Of a stretch of DNA of 64,000 bases, positions 43,950-54,126 are shown one piece after another. Below the pieces are notes generated by a model. It made no database searches. It was not told the DNA's origin and was given only the letters and a program-made list of their open reading frames with translations. The translations under genes were made by a program, and so were the position numbers. The DNA is from Psococerastis gibbosa (lineage: Eukaryota > Arthropoda > Insecta > Psocodea > Psocidae), in the NCBI GenBank assembly GCA_963971405.1, contig OZ020488.1:7381261-7445260 (forward strand). Direction: 5' to 3'. How positions within the stretch are numbered: position 1 is the stretch's first letter; every line of letters starts with the position of its first letter.

Positions 43950-44885
43950 GAAGGAGAAACAGGGTTTGAATTGCTCGGGCTGGAATTCAATTTTTGCACT
44001 GTATTTCCATTAGCTATGCAATGGACTGCCCATGACCCCGTTTTGATAGCTCTGTTCGCTGCCTAAGAGAGTTGGAACCCGGAGGATGAAAGAAAACAAC
44101 CCTTTGTTTTCATTTAATTTTATCCAAAAAAGATCAAACTTTCGCGGATATCCAATAACAGCTCTTCAGTCGATTTATGAAACACACGACCTTTTCACAT
44201 CAAGAAGATATAAAAAAAAGGGTCAACAAAGTCAAGAACCCTATATATGCTCCTCGCAAATTCCTTTATAACGGTTGACCTATTTTTAACAGACGTATTT
44301 TCAAATTTCACAGCGTCTGAAACGCAGCGCAATAAAGTAATTTATGTCTCTTTACAGAGGGAACGGAGGCAGAGCTACTGTAGCAAATCAAATTTGGGCT
44401 GCTACATTTTGAAGGGAGCCGAGCTCTGCGTTTCCAATTTCATTTCCAGTTTTAATTTAATTTAATAAATCGTCATTTTATAGCGACATCAAAAGAAGAA
44501 GTCAGCTATGCTTAATATTGGGGGTATTGTTAAGGTAACTTCTGCATCTTGCTTAGGCGTTAGTCTTTGCATCAACCTTACGATGTGGATGTGGTCCCAA
44601 GACTTCGTCACCTTCGTTGTCAAGGGCCAGCGACACGGCAGCGGCGTTTACAGACGACTCTGTTTATTGTAACAGTCCTCAGGTCGTGTACGATTTTTCT
44701 GGGGAAAGTCGTCGTCGGTCCCCCTCAGAGATGTTTTAGATACGCTTTAATAAGGACGTTTCATCTTACCCTTGGACATGCCCCCACCAACCGAGATGTG
44801 GTTCCCAGAAAGCCTTCAAATCACGTTGAGGCTTTGGGTGATTCTTGACCATAAGCAGTGGAAGAAGATGCATATATATAATAAC
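43950..44885. other. unassigned stretch
   Basis: An open plus-strand frame at 44567-44848 in a GC-richer part has no recognised motif. It lies just upstream of a LINE tail and might be its decayed upstream part. Confidence 0.35.
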
Positions 44886-44889
44886 ATAT

Positions 44890-45062
44890 CCTCGAAAACG
44901 CTGAAAGGATGAGTTGGAATCTGACCTTCGCGAGTTGGGGGTCCGCAGATGGTGGAGCGTTGCACAAAATCGAGATGACTGGAGGAGCGTTGTTGAGCAG
45001 GCCAAAGCTAATCAAGGGCTATCGAGCCAGAACAAGAAGTAGAAGAAAAAGATGTAAATATA
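44890..45062 (+). pseudogene. LINE C-terminal fragment (RKRW type)
   Basis: AAAACGCTGAAAGGATGAGT, CTGACCTTCGCGAG, GATGGTGGAGCGTT and CAAGGGCTATCGAGCC align with 57960-58085, where the frame is intact. Here frameshifts and stops interrupt it. Ends in GAAGTAGAAG. Confidence 0.6.
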
Positions 45063-45069
45063 CTTATAT

Positions 45070-45800
45070 ATATATAGATATACCTTCTGCCATACAGTTT
45101 GCCCTATCCCGAAGCTGGGCCCATCTATTACTTTGGTCGAAGTGGGAGTTGGCCTCGCAGCCAGCCATAAACTAAGCTCTTGTATCGTTGGAGAAAATTC
45201 TGTTTCAAAAGCAATTCAGTGACAGACAGATGCAATTTTGAACGTGCTTTGGAGTTTGCAGCTTTGTACGCGGACCTACTAAACAGGTCAGCCGTTAAAC
45301 CGAGTCAGCTATGAGCTTTTGCCGTCCAATCGACTGCTTTTATCGCATTAATATTAAGCTACAACACCCCCTCCCCGCTCTTTAAGCGGAAGCTTTGACT
45401 GCGATACCCGAGAGATTTTACTTGTTTTCGCCTCACCAATCTCACCAATTAATACATACGTATATTGGATTGACGCAGTGGCGTGTCTGTATTCGAGTAG
45501 TATTTGGGGGGGGGGGGGCAAGACCAGATCGCCTCAATATAATCACACGACTTGGTTAAGAGTAGGAAATTGTGCGTTTATGAAGTTGAACTAATCGCAG
45601 AAATTGAAGTTATAAATGAAATCTCTCTGTAATTGAATCAATAACGGTGGAATAATTTATTTGGGGCAGATGCAATCGTGAGTTAAGTGTCGTTTTCGGT
45701 TAAAAGAGATTGCACGCAACTTTTTGCCACTTTCAATTCGTCAGGAAACAAGACTGCTAGTGGAAATTGTATTGTTTTATTAATTTTTCCTCGGACCACT
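45070..45800. other. unassigned stretch
   Basis: CGCAGTGGCGTGTCTG at about 45475 plus a G-run (45507-45519) looks like one end of a hAT-type MITE, but no partner end was found. A weak minus-strand ORF ending at a GTATAT donor (about 45165-45080) was rejected. Confidence 0.35.
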
Positions 45801-45809
45801 TAGCGACTT

Positions 45810-45960
45810 CGGAGGCAAGGTGGTAGCGTGCTTGTACTTGTGCGAGCATCTGCACACCTTGCGGTCGGAGACATGTCGTAACTCGACACAAGTACCTATT
45901 AGATGACTTCGTGAGGCGATTGAAGAGGTTCATCGGATACATTCATTAAATATGCGATTT
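45810..45960 (+). mobile_element. SINE-C copy
   Basis: GGTGGTAGCGTGCTTGTACT, GCGGTCGGAGACATGTCGTA, GAGGCGATTGAAGAGGTTCA, ATTCATTAAATATGCG. Carries a 12-bp longer middle (TTAGATGACTTC). Confidence 0.65.
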
Positions 45961-45969
45961 AACCTTTTA

Positions 45970-46890
45970 TAAATAAATTAATTAATTTTTGTTTGTTTAA
46001 TTTTAATAATTATTTTAATGGCGACTGCAAGTTTGGGCTAGCCTACGACTTCACCGAGTCGCTTGTGATGTTTTGGTATATTTTGTGAAATTAATGAGTT
46101 AGCGTGAGATGGCAACTACCATTTGGATAACGAGGTTGCCTAGATGCCGCGTAAAACAATAACAATAATTGGTCATAGCCCGTTTCGTATACAGGGTGTG
46201 TGTGTGAATTGGTGATGTTTGGCAAACTCTTATCAGGAGGGCACTTTTATATGATTGTGGCTGTGGAACGAGGAATAAGTAAATTAACACAAAATGGGTT
46301 AATTTTAAGAGTGGGCTTAAATTTACCCATATGGAAAATGAAGACAGTTTTCTTTCTTTCTTTCTTTCAAAAACGCTATTTTTTATAATTGTCTTTAAAT
46401 CTCTCCCAAGTCCAGGTCTTCTACTTGACACTATTCACTTACAAAATTTAAACCAAATGGGGACATCCACATGTAAGGCCAGCACCTTGCTCAGCAGTGT
46501 GAGCGACTGGATCCTATACTACAAGGATTCACTTGCCTTAGACCACTCCTAAGTGAACTGAGAGTGGCGAGAAATGCTACTAAGATCCTTAAATTGGTTA
46601 GAGACCATCTCTTAGAGAAAACTTTCTACACTGTCACTGAGGCACTAGCACAATGACAATGACAGAACTACCTGATTTTTATCATATTTTGACGATTTCA
46701 CTTTATCCTTTCTTTTTGATTGCGTGATTGTATAATTTTACAGAAATACATATTTAGGTATTTATCTATTTATTTATTACATATACAATGTACTGTATAT
46801 CGATCTTTGAACGCACCCTTTTATACCATTAATCCCTGTATTCATCCCCAACAATAAAATTAACCCATATTTAAATACATAATTAATAAA
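45970..46890. other. unassigned AT-rich stretch
   Basis: TACAGGGTGTGTGTGTG near 46190; no gene recognised. Confidence 0.35.
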
Positions 46891-46895
46891 TAAGG

Positions 46896-47300
46896 ACTTT
46901 TTTTGTTCTATTACTAAGTCAACCTAGTGGAGTTAGGGTTATGTTGGCGCCGAAATAGAGTAAAGTTGTCGGATGCGTGAGGGGCTCAAGAAATCAGTTT
47001 ACTGTTGGGAACGGCGACAGCGGAAGGTCGGAGCCTACGCATCGTGCCTTTATAATACAGTCCACCAAAACGTTGAGTTGCGGTACCGCTCCACAAGGTA
47101 TGTGGCATTTGAAAGCATAAAAAGTTGAGCTGTCGAAGATGCGACAGGCTATAAAGCCCTCTCTTACAATCAACTAAGAAAGCCCGGGACCGCCTGCTTT
47201 ACATGCCCTCCGAAGCATGGTCAGAAATTGTAAGAAGGACTCGAACCAACAACCTATCGGGGGAAATTCAGAGTCCGTACCACTACTCTACATGTCTTGA
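46896..47300 (-). mobile_element. SINE-A interrupted by a 205-bp unknown insert
   Basis: Distal part 46896-46942 (TTACTAAGTCAACCTAGTGG) and proximal part 47148-47300 (GGCTATAAAGCCCTCTCTTA to ACATGTCTTGAC). The insert (GTTGGCGCCGAAATAGAG to GAAGATGCGACA) has no other copy in the window. A short GG-YTAT repeat at the junctions may be its target duplication. Confidence 0.75.
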
Positions 47301-47309
47301 CTTAGCTTA

Positions 47310-48210
47310 TAAAGCTTAGGCAGTTGACGAAATAAGACTGTAAGAGAACGACTTTGAGAAAGAGAAAAAAGGAAAATGTCGTTTTCAAATTCAACGATAA
47401 AATCAAAATCAAATGAATATGCAAATCTAACCAAACAACATTTGATTATAGCCCATGATTGCAAATTTCATTTAAAAAACTCCAAAATAAAATAGTTCAC
47501 TTTCCCATACACACCTGCACCGCCAATTCGTTTTTTTTTTTCAATTTCCTTAAAGGACGAAGTCATTTCACCGAATTTCTCATTTATATTTGCCTCCACA
47601 AGGGACGCAAGTTTTTTGAGGGGAAACTGAAAATCTGCTTTCCATAGATATTGTGTTTTTTTTTTCAAGAAACCTTTTCAATATATCGCCCCTTTTTGTT
47701 GGGACAAAGCAGCAAAGGTTTGAAAAGCGTTGCACTTACAAGAATGAATAAAATGTCGTATCTACCTGGAGATATTTATCAGTAAAGTTGTATATCTGAT
47801 CATTCAGATTGATTGAAGATTTATCTGCATTTAGAGGAAGGGGATTTGTTAAGAGAATCTGTGTGTAATATTTGAAGTAAATTTACTTAAGTTATTATGT
47901 ATACCTATTTAAGAGGCAATTTTATTGGAGGGGGAAAGACTTAAGTGTAAAAATCAAATATCTCATCGAATCATATCAATCGTAGATTTGTCAAAAATAT
48001 CAAGACAAGCAGAGGAAAAAAATCTCCCCTTTCTACCGTAGATTAATCACAATTATTGTACTTGATTTGAACAAAAAAAACTATTCAAATCAAATATATT
48101 TATAATTCTATCAAAGTACAGGATACATGTCGTCAATTCTCTACCCCAAATGTTCCGAAGAATGTGCTTGAGGGGGGAAACATACCATACTAGACTAAAT
48201 TCAATTGTTG
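47310..48210. other. unassigned stretch
   Basis: AT-rich, with T-runs near 47529 and 47655. Short overlapping frames on both strands are featureless. Confidence 0.4.
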
Positions 48211-48216
48211 CGGTAA

Positions 48217-48461
48217 CGCGACGAAGCAGTAAAATCCGGGATGATAGGCCGTGGTCGTTCTGCAAGCGTACTTCCAAGCCTTTCGTCTACGCATCTGTGG
48301 CCAACATCTTCAGTGGAACTGCATAGACTTCCAAAATTGTATCTCGGAGGCACAGCAGAAGTCAACTGAAGACGTTGACCACAGATGTAGACGAAACGTA
48401 TGGGAGTACGCTTTCGGAACGACCACGGCCTATCATCCCGAATTCGACTGCTGAGTCACGC
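48217..48461. mobile_element. fold-back MITE, GGCCGTGGTCG family (245 bp)
   Basis: Arms ATCCGGGATGATAGGCCGTG and the complement of CACGGCCTATCATCCCGAAT. Inside, AGTACGC and ACGAAA blocks are also inverted, with GACTTCCAAAATTG near the centre. The longest copy of the family seen at 13764 and 38225. Confidence 0.8.
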
Positions 48462-48494
48462 ATGGTTATGATTATTTTTTTAAGGACTCTTGTA

Positions 48495-48660
48495 TGGACC
48501 CAGGTCACTTGTCATATGCCAACGTTCCCATGGATTTCGAACATTATTTGTAATGTTTCTGTTGGCCATTGGCAAACTGGTATACGTTCTCGATGTCAAC
48601 CTACACCAGATACAAGCGATAATGGATAAGCTGAGACAAGCTTACCATTAACGCAATGAA
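48495..48660 (-). repeat. RepE dispersed repeat
   Basis: CCATGGATTTCGAACATTAT, GTTGGCCATTGGCAAACTGG, GAGACAAGCTTACCATTA match the other two RepE copies. Confidence 0.6.
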
Positions 48661-48669
48661 ACAGGATAC

Positions 48670-49410
48670 GAGCCCTAGATAAGTTTGGTGATCTCGAGGA
48701 AGGAATTCGAGAACTGTGTCCAATTGTGTCAAAAAATTGCCTCCCCCATCCACTTCTTCTTTTCCATTTCCAACAAAACCCTAAGAGGACTAACCAAACA
48801 GAGAAAGGAAAATCATGGTCCAACACAATTAAGACAGTTTTCAGAATGTCTGGAGAAAACCGAAAAAAGAAACTTGAGGTTGCAGAACTTTTACGATACA
48901 ATAAAGTTAAACAATCATTAGCGGTGGGGGCAAACTGCGAAGAAGAAAAAACTTCAAGAGAGAAAAAGGTTTAGCGAATGGACAGGTACGGTAAGGCACT
49001 CGACCATTCAATGTCAATAGTTGGAAGATGAATGAGCCGCCGTTTAGTTTGTGCTACTCCTTATATACCTTCGCCTCTCCGGGGAGCCTTCCCCCTCCTC
49101 TGGGGTAAGTTTTTCCCCCTCTCCAAACTCCTGCGAACCAATCGGTTCAAGTGCCAACTCGTTTTTTACTCACGTTGATGAAATGGGACGTCCAGTTCTC
49201 GATTTGTTTGAACCTGAAAAAAATGAAGACAAATGTTTAGACTGTGGCGTTGTAATTTAGATGTTGAGCTTTTTGATTGGGCTAGATTTGGAGTTTTGAG
49301 AGTTTTTAGGGTGTCTTGGAAGATAAGTCGAGAACTTCATAACATGGGGATCTACGGTTATTTTTTCTCTTTTTAGAGGACTCTTACCCTAACAAGGGGA
49401 AGTCATGCAA
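48670..49410. other. unassigned stretch
   Basis: Two open plus-strand frames (48685-48974 and 49051-49260). The second ends LDLFEPEKNEDKCLDCGVVI, which looks protein-like, but no start, splice pair or homologue is evident. Confidence 0.35.
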
Positions 49411-49464
49411 TGCCGATGGCCAGTGCCGGATTAACCCCTGGGCTGGGAGGGGGGGGGGCGTGGT

Positions 49465-49497
49465 CACAAGATATATATATATATATATATATATATA
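49465..49497. repeat. (TA)n microsatellite
   Basis: About 15 TA units between AGA and GAC. Just upstream is CAGTGCCGGATTAA (about 49421), a hAT-like end with no partner, followed by a G-run. Confidence 0.9.
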
Positions 49498-49574
49498 GAC
49501 TCTGTCTACCAACATTGCAGCGCAAAAAAAACGTTCAATTTCCCGCTAATTTCAAAACTTTGGAAATTGCCCGG

Positions 49575-49800
49575 CTCTGCCAACAGTCATACCAAGCGAA
49601 ATCCACGAGAACAGAGCCTGTTCCAAACTTCGGCAAATTTGGTAGTTTGCAGAGCGCAACGTTGAGGAACATGGTGGGTCATGATAACGTGCAGAGATTA
49701 TACCCGTCAGTCTGCGTGCGTGTCGAGTCCTGGTCACCTCCGAATTAATCGTATGACTTTACTATGTTCCCCAAGTGGTTCGGAATCCACTATAATCCGG
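49575..49800 (+). mobile_element. SINE-B, 3'-truncated
   Basis: CTGCCAACAGTCATACCAAG head, CGTGTCGAGTCCTGGTCACC, then GGTTCGGAATCCACTATAAT and an abrupt end. Lies about 40 bp from the next, inverted, SINE-B. Confidence 0.75.
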
Positions 49801-49841
49801 TTCAATGAGATAGAAAGCTCTTCAGTATGTGAGACAAGTTA

Positions 49842-50135
49842 TCACTATGTAGTAGTAGTAGTGTTCGTCGGATTAATAACGACTTAGGCCTCATATTTGG
49901 GCCCATAGAGCGACTCCAACTTGACTGTCCTATGCCAGCCCATAGGACAGTGGACCTCCTGATTATAGTGAATTCCGAACCACTTGGGAAACACAGTGAA
50001 GTCACACGATTAGTTCGGAGGTGACCAGGACAAGTCCTACCATGTTTCCCTACCGGCACTGTGCACACGACCAAGTTATCTGCAGCTTTGAACCTGCTCT
50101 GGTCCGCTGGATTCAACTTGGTATGGCGGCCGGCT
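49842..50135 (-). mobile_element. SINE-B, short type, full length
   Basis: TAGTAGTAGTAG tail complement at the left, the GTTCGTCGGATTAATAACGA module, hairpin with TGTCCTATGCCAGCCCATAG, the body, and CTTGGTATGGCGGCCGGC at the right. Flanks TATCACTATGTA and TATCAATATGTA form a 12-bp duplication with one mismatch. Confidence 0.85.
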
Positions 50136-50169
50136 ACTATCAATATGTAAGTATAGTTGTAATAATATT

Positions 50170-50310
50170 GTATGTTTAATTTTTATTCATTTATTATTAG
50201 TATTTTAGGCAGGGACATTGTTATGGGTCTGCCTTGGGCGACCTTGCCATTGTGAACTGGTTTTATCATTTATGTTTCAATACACGTTTACTTACTTATT
50301 TACTATATTT
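50170..50310 (+). mobile_element. LINE 3' end with TTAC tail
   Basis: GGGTCTGCCTTGGGCGACCT, then CAATACACGTTTACTTACTT. The terminal ATACACGTTTA is the same as the end of the LINE tail read on minus at about 2450-2470. Only the 3' terminus is present. Confidence 0.5.
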
Positions 50311-50549
50311 TAGAAAATATATAGTCGACGGGGAGGGGGGGGGGGCTGGAATGCATTTTGATACCTGGCCACACGGAAAGTTCAATATAATGATTTAATG
50401 ATTTCATATTTAAATAACCGTTGATTTCCTTTTCATACAATAGTAGAGGTGACGTAATTGATAGAATAGTTTTAAGTACCATGGTGCCTACTACATAATT
50501 GTCAGGGGGTTAAATTTCGGATATTTTGCCCTATTTTAAAGCACTGGAC

Positions 50550-52925
50550 TTGTTAGCAGCACTGTATGAGTCTTTTGTCCCAAATAAGCGCTAGCTTGGG
50601 GATGCGGGATGGTATTATTATGTATTGTATTTTTGTAATATATGCTCCTTGTCCAGGGAATACTGAACAAGGAAAAGAAAGAAACAAGAAAGATTATTAT
50701 AAAAACTGACATTAAAATAACAAGTTAAAATAAAATAAAAATAAAAATAAAATAAAATAAACATTATAAATAAATAACAAAAATAAATGATTAAGCCTTG
50801 TTTAGCAGCACTGTATGAGTCTTTTGTCCCAAATAAGCGCTAGCTTGGGGATGCGGGATGGTATTATTATGTATTGTATTTTTGTAATATATGCTCCTTA
50901 TCCAGGGAATACTGAACAAGGAAAAGAAAGAAACAAGAAAGATTATTATAAAAACTGACATTAAAATAACAAGTTAAAATAAAATAAAAATAAAAATAAA
51001 ATAAAATAAACATTATAAATAAATATCAAAAATAAATGATTAAGCCTTGTTTAGCAGCACTGTATGAGTCTTTTGTCCCAAATAAGCGCTAGCTTGGGGA
51101 TGCGGGATGGTATTATTATGTATTGTATTTTTGTAATATATGCTCCTTGTCCAGGGAATACTGAACAAGGAAAAGAAAGAAACAAGAAAGATTATTATAA
51201 AAACTGACATTAAAATAACAAGTTAAAATAAAATTAAAATAAAAATAAAATAAAATAAACATTATAAATAAATAACAAAAATAAATGATTAAGCCTTGTT
51301 TAGCAGCACTGTATGAGTCTTTTGTCCCAAATAAGCGCTAGCTTGGGGATGCGGGATGGTATTATTATGTATTGTATTTTTGTAATATATGCTCCTTGTC
51401 CAGGGAATACTGAACAAGGAAAAGAAAGAAACAAGAAAGATTATTATAAAAACTGACATTAAAATAACAAGTTAAAATAAAATAAAAATAAAAATAAAAT
51501 AAAATAAACATTATAAATAAATAACAAAAATAAATGATTAAGCCTTGTTTAGCAGCACTGTATGAGTCTTTTGTCCCAAATAAGCGCTAGCTTGGGGATG
51601 CGGGATGGTATTATTATGTATTGTATTTTTGTAATATATGCTCCTTATCCAGGGAATACTGAACAAGGAAAAGAAAGAAACAAGAAAGATTATTATAAAA
51701 ACTGACATTAAAATAACAAGTTAAAATAAAATAAAAATAAAAATAAAATAAAATAAACATTATAAATAAATATCAAAAATAAATGATTAAGCCTTGTTTA
51801 GCAGCACTGTATGAGTCTTTTGTCCCAAATAAGCGCTAGCTTGGGGATGCGGGATGGTATTATTATGTATTGTATTTTTGTAATATATGCTCCTTGTCCA
51901 GGGAATACTGAACAAGGAAAAGAAAGAAACAAGAAAGATTATTATAAAAACTGACATTAAAATAACAAGTTAAAATAAAATAAAAATAAAAATAAAATAA
52001 AATAAACATTATAAATAAATAACAAAAATAAATGATTAAGCCTTGTTTAGCAGCACTGTATGAGTCTTTTGTCCCAAATAAGCGCTAGCTTGGGGATGCG
52101 GGATGGTATTATTATGTATTGTATTTTTGTAATATATGCTCCTTATCCAGGGAATACTGAACAAGGAAAAGAAAGAAACAAGAAAGATTATTATAAAAAC
52201 TGACATTAAAATAACAAGTTAAAATAAAATAAAAATAAAAATAAAATAAAATAAACATTATAAATAAATATCAAAAATAAATGATTAAGCCTTGTTTAGC
52301 AGCACTGTATGAGTCTTTTGTCCCAAATAAGCGCTAGCTTGGGGATGCGGGATGGTATTATTATGTATTGTATTTTTGTAATATATGCTCCTTGTCCAGG
52401 GAATACTGAACAAGGAAAAGAAAGAAACAAGAAAGATTATTATAAAAACTGACATTAAAATAACAAGTTAAAATAAAATTAAAATAAAAATAAAATAAAA
52501 TAAACATTATAAATAAATAACAAAAATAAATGATTAAGCCTTGTTTAGCAGCACTGTATGAGTCTTTTGTCCCAAATAAGCGCTAGCTTGGGGATGCGGG
52601 ATGGTATTATTATGTATTGTATTTTTGTAATATATGCTCCTTGTCCAGGGAATACTGAACAAGGAAAAGAAAGAAAGAAGAAAGATTATTATAAAAACTG
52701 ACATTAAAATAACAAGTTAAAATAAAATTATAATAAAAATAAAATAAAATAAACATTATAAATAAATAACAAAAATAAATTATTAAGCCTTGTTTAGCAG
52801 CACTGTATGAGTCTTTTGTCCCAAATAAGCACTAGCTTGGGGATGCGGGATGGTATTATTATATGTATTGTATTTTTTGTAATATATGCTCCTTGTCCAG
52901 GGAATACTGGACAAGGAAGAGAAGA
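50550..52925. repeat. 249-bp satellite array, 9.5 units
   Basis: AGCAGCACTGTATGAGTCTT occurs at 50555, 50804, 51053, 51302, 51551, 51800, 52049, 52298, 52547 and 52796, exactly 249 bp apart each time. Units are nearly identical and differ at diagnostic sites: CTTGTCC or CTTATCC, AATAACAAA or AATATCAAA, AAAATAAAAAT or AAAATTAAAAT. The unit has a GC-balanced half and an AAAT-rich half. The last unit decays after GGAATACTGGACAAGG. No ORF. Confidence 0.97.
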
Positions 52926-52929
52926 AAAA

Positions 52930-53330
52930 GAAAAATTATTTTTTTTCGGGGGCGGGGGGTAGTTGTAAGTCATAATAGCCCTTTTTTCAAATATAATATG
53001 CAATATTTCTCAAAGTAAATAAAGTTAAAAGTGCAAAAATAAATCTTGTTAACAGAAACAGACACAGAAAATTCAAACCTTTTAAAACCAGGTGCATTAG
53101 CTAATGCATGGGCCCGCATAATATTAGCTCAAAATGTAGCGAGAAAATTAATAAACATTAAACTTTGAGACGGTGTGTAAGGTGCATCTATAATTCCATT
53201 TAAGTATTAAGTAAACTAATAACAAATTTACTCATTACACGGTACCCAGAAATGTAAATATAAGGGAGTAAATTGGGTCACGACCCTTTATATACTGCGA
53301 GAGTTACTTAAACAGCGGAATATAGCGACG
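52930..53330. other. unassigned stretch, left flank of the hAT element
   Basis: AT-rich with a G-rich tract at 52948-52960; nothing recognised. Confidence 0.4.
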
Positions 53331-53340
53331 ATAATGCCAC

Positions 53341-53410
53341 CAGTGCCGGGTTTGGCTATGGGGCACTGTGGGCCCGGGCCCCAGGGCCCCCACAAAAATG
53401 GGGCCCCCAC
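53341..53410 (+). repeat. hAT 5' terminal inverted repeat and subterminal motifs
   Basis: The first 15 bp, CAGTGCCGGGTTTGG, are identical to the complement of the 3' end; weaker pairing continues to GTGGGCCCG. The decamer GGGCCCCCAC occurs at 53384-53393 and 53401-53410. Such subterminal repeats usually bind hAT transposase (inference). Confidence 0.9.
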
Positions 53411-53822
53411 AAAACGAAAAAATACAAATAAAAAATTGAAAAAATTAAAAAAAATCAAAACAGATAACTTTTTAAATTTTCGCGGGAAATTCGAACGCAT
53501 CGTGGCATTAATGACTCATTTTTGATAAAAATTTAACAAAAAATGAAGTATGTCCACTCCTGCTCTGAAACCACGATTGTTTTGCTTCATTAAATACAAA
53601 TTGAAAATTTGAAATCAAATTTCTAAATTGAAACTACTTTTATCAGCACTTTCTGGTTGGTATATTGTTAAGGTAAGTAGCATAAGTTAATTCTTATATT
53701 AGAGGCGGAAGTACCTAATAGTTGTTCTTTATAAGATAAGGTCCTTATTTTTCGTATTCTGCGCCCATTTACCACAATTCACAGAACGCATCAAAACTTT
53801 GTAAGCCTATTAATTTTAATAC

Positions 53823-54017
53823 GAAATGTGCCCAGCCACGTGGTCGCCACAAAATCGAGCACGTTATAAATATAAAATTCATTGGTCTAAAATGTTATAT
53901 GTCATAAAATGTTATATTATAAGACGCATGATTCGGAATTTTGAGATGTTTTATACAAAAGGGGATAAAAAATAAAATGTATTCGATTTTGTGGTGACCA
54001 CGTGGCTGCACATTTCA
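53823..54017. mobile_element. fold-back MITE inside the hAT 5' region (195 bp)
   Basis: The left arm GAAATGTGCCCAGCCACGTG, then GTCGCCACAAAATCGA, pairs with the right arm ending CGTGGCTGCACATTTC over about 35 bp. Each arm contains CACGTG. It lies between the TIR and the start codon, so it would be part of the transposase promoter or leader. Confidence 0.75.
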
Positions 54018-54126
54018 TCTTAAGTAGGGCAATAGGAACAAGTGGACTAGATAATTAGGCTCTGGCTAGTGAGTTCTGAAAAAACTAATTTATTACAATT
54101 TTTATTTTTGATTCCGTAGTGAAATA

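Noticed and set aside
45080..45165. Minus-strand ATG frame ending at GTATAT donor
   Set aside because: 24 codons without motif beside a LINE tail; likely retroelement-derived or chance.
48495..48660. RepE as coding fragment
   Set aside because: Three copies compared; indels are not multiples of three and no frame is shared.
49028..49108. Plus-strand ATG exon ending at TCTGGG/GTAAGT
   Set aside because: Good donor but the peptide is proline/arginine-rich without a domain, and no acceptor-linked downstream exon is seen.
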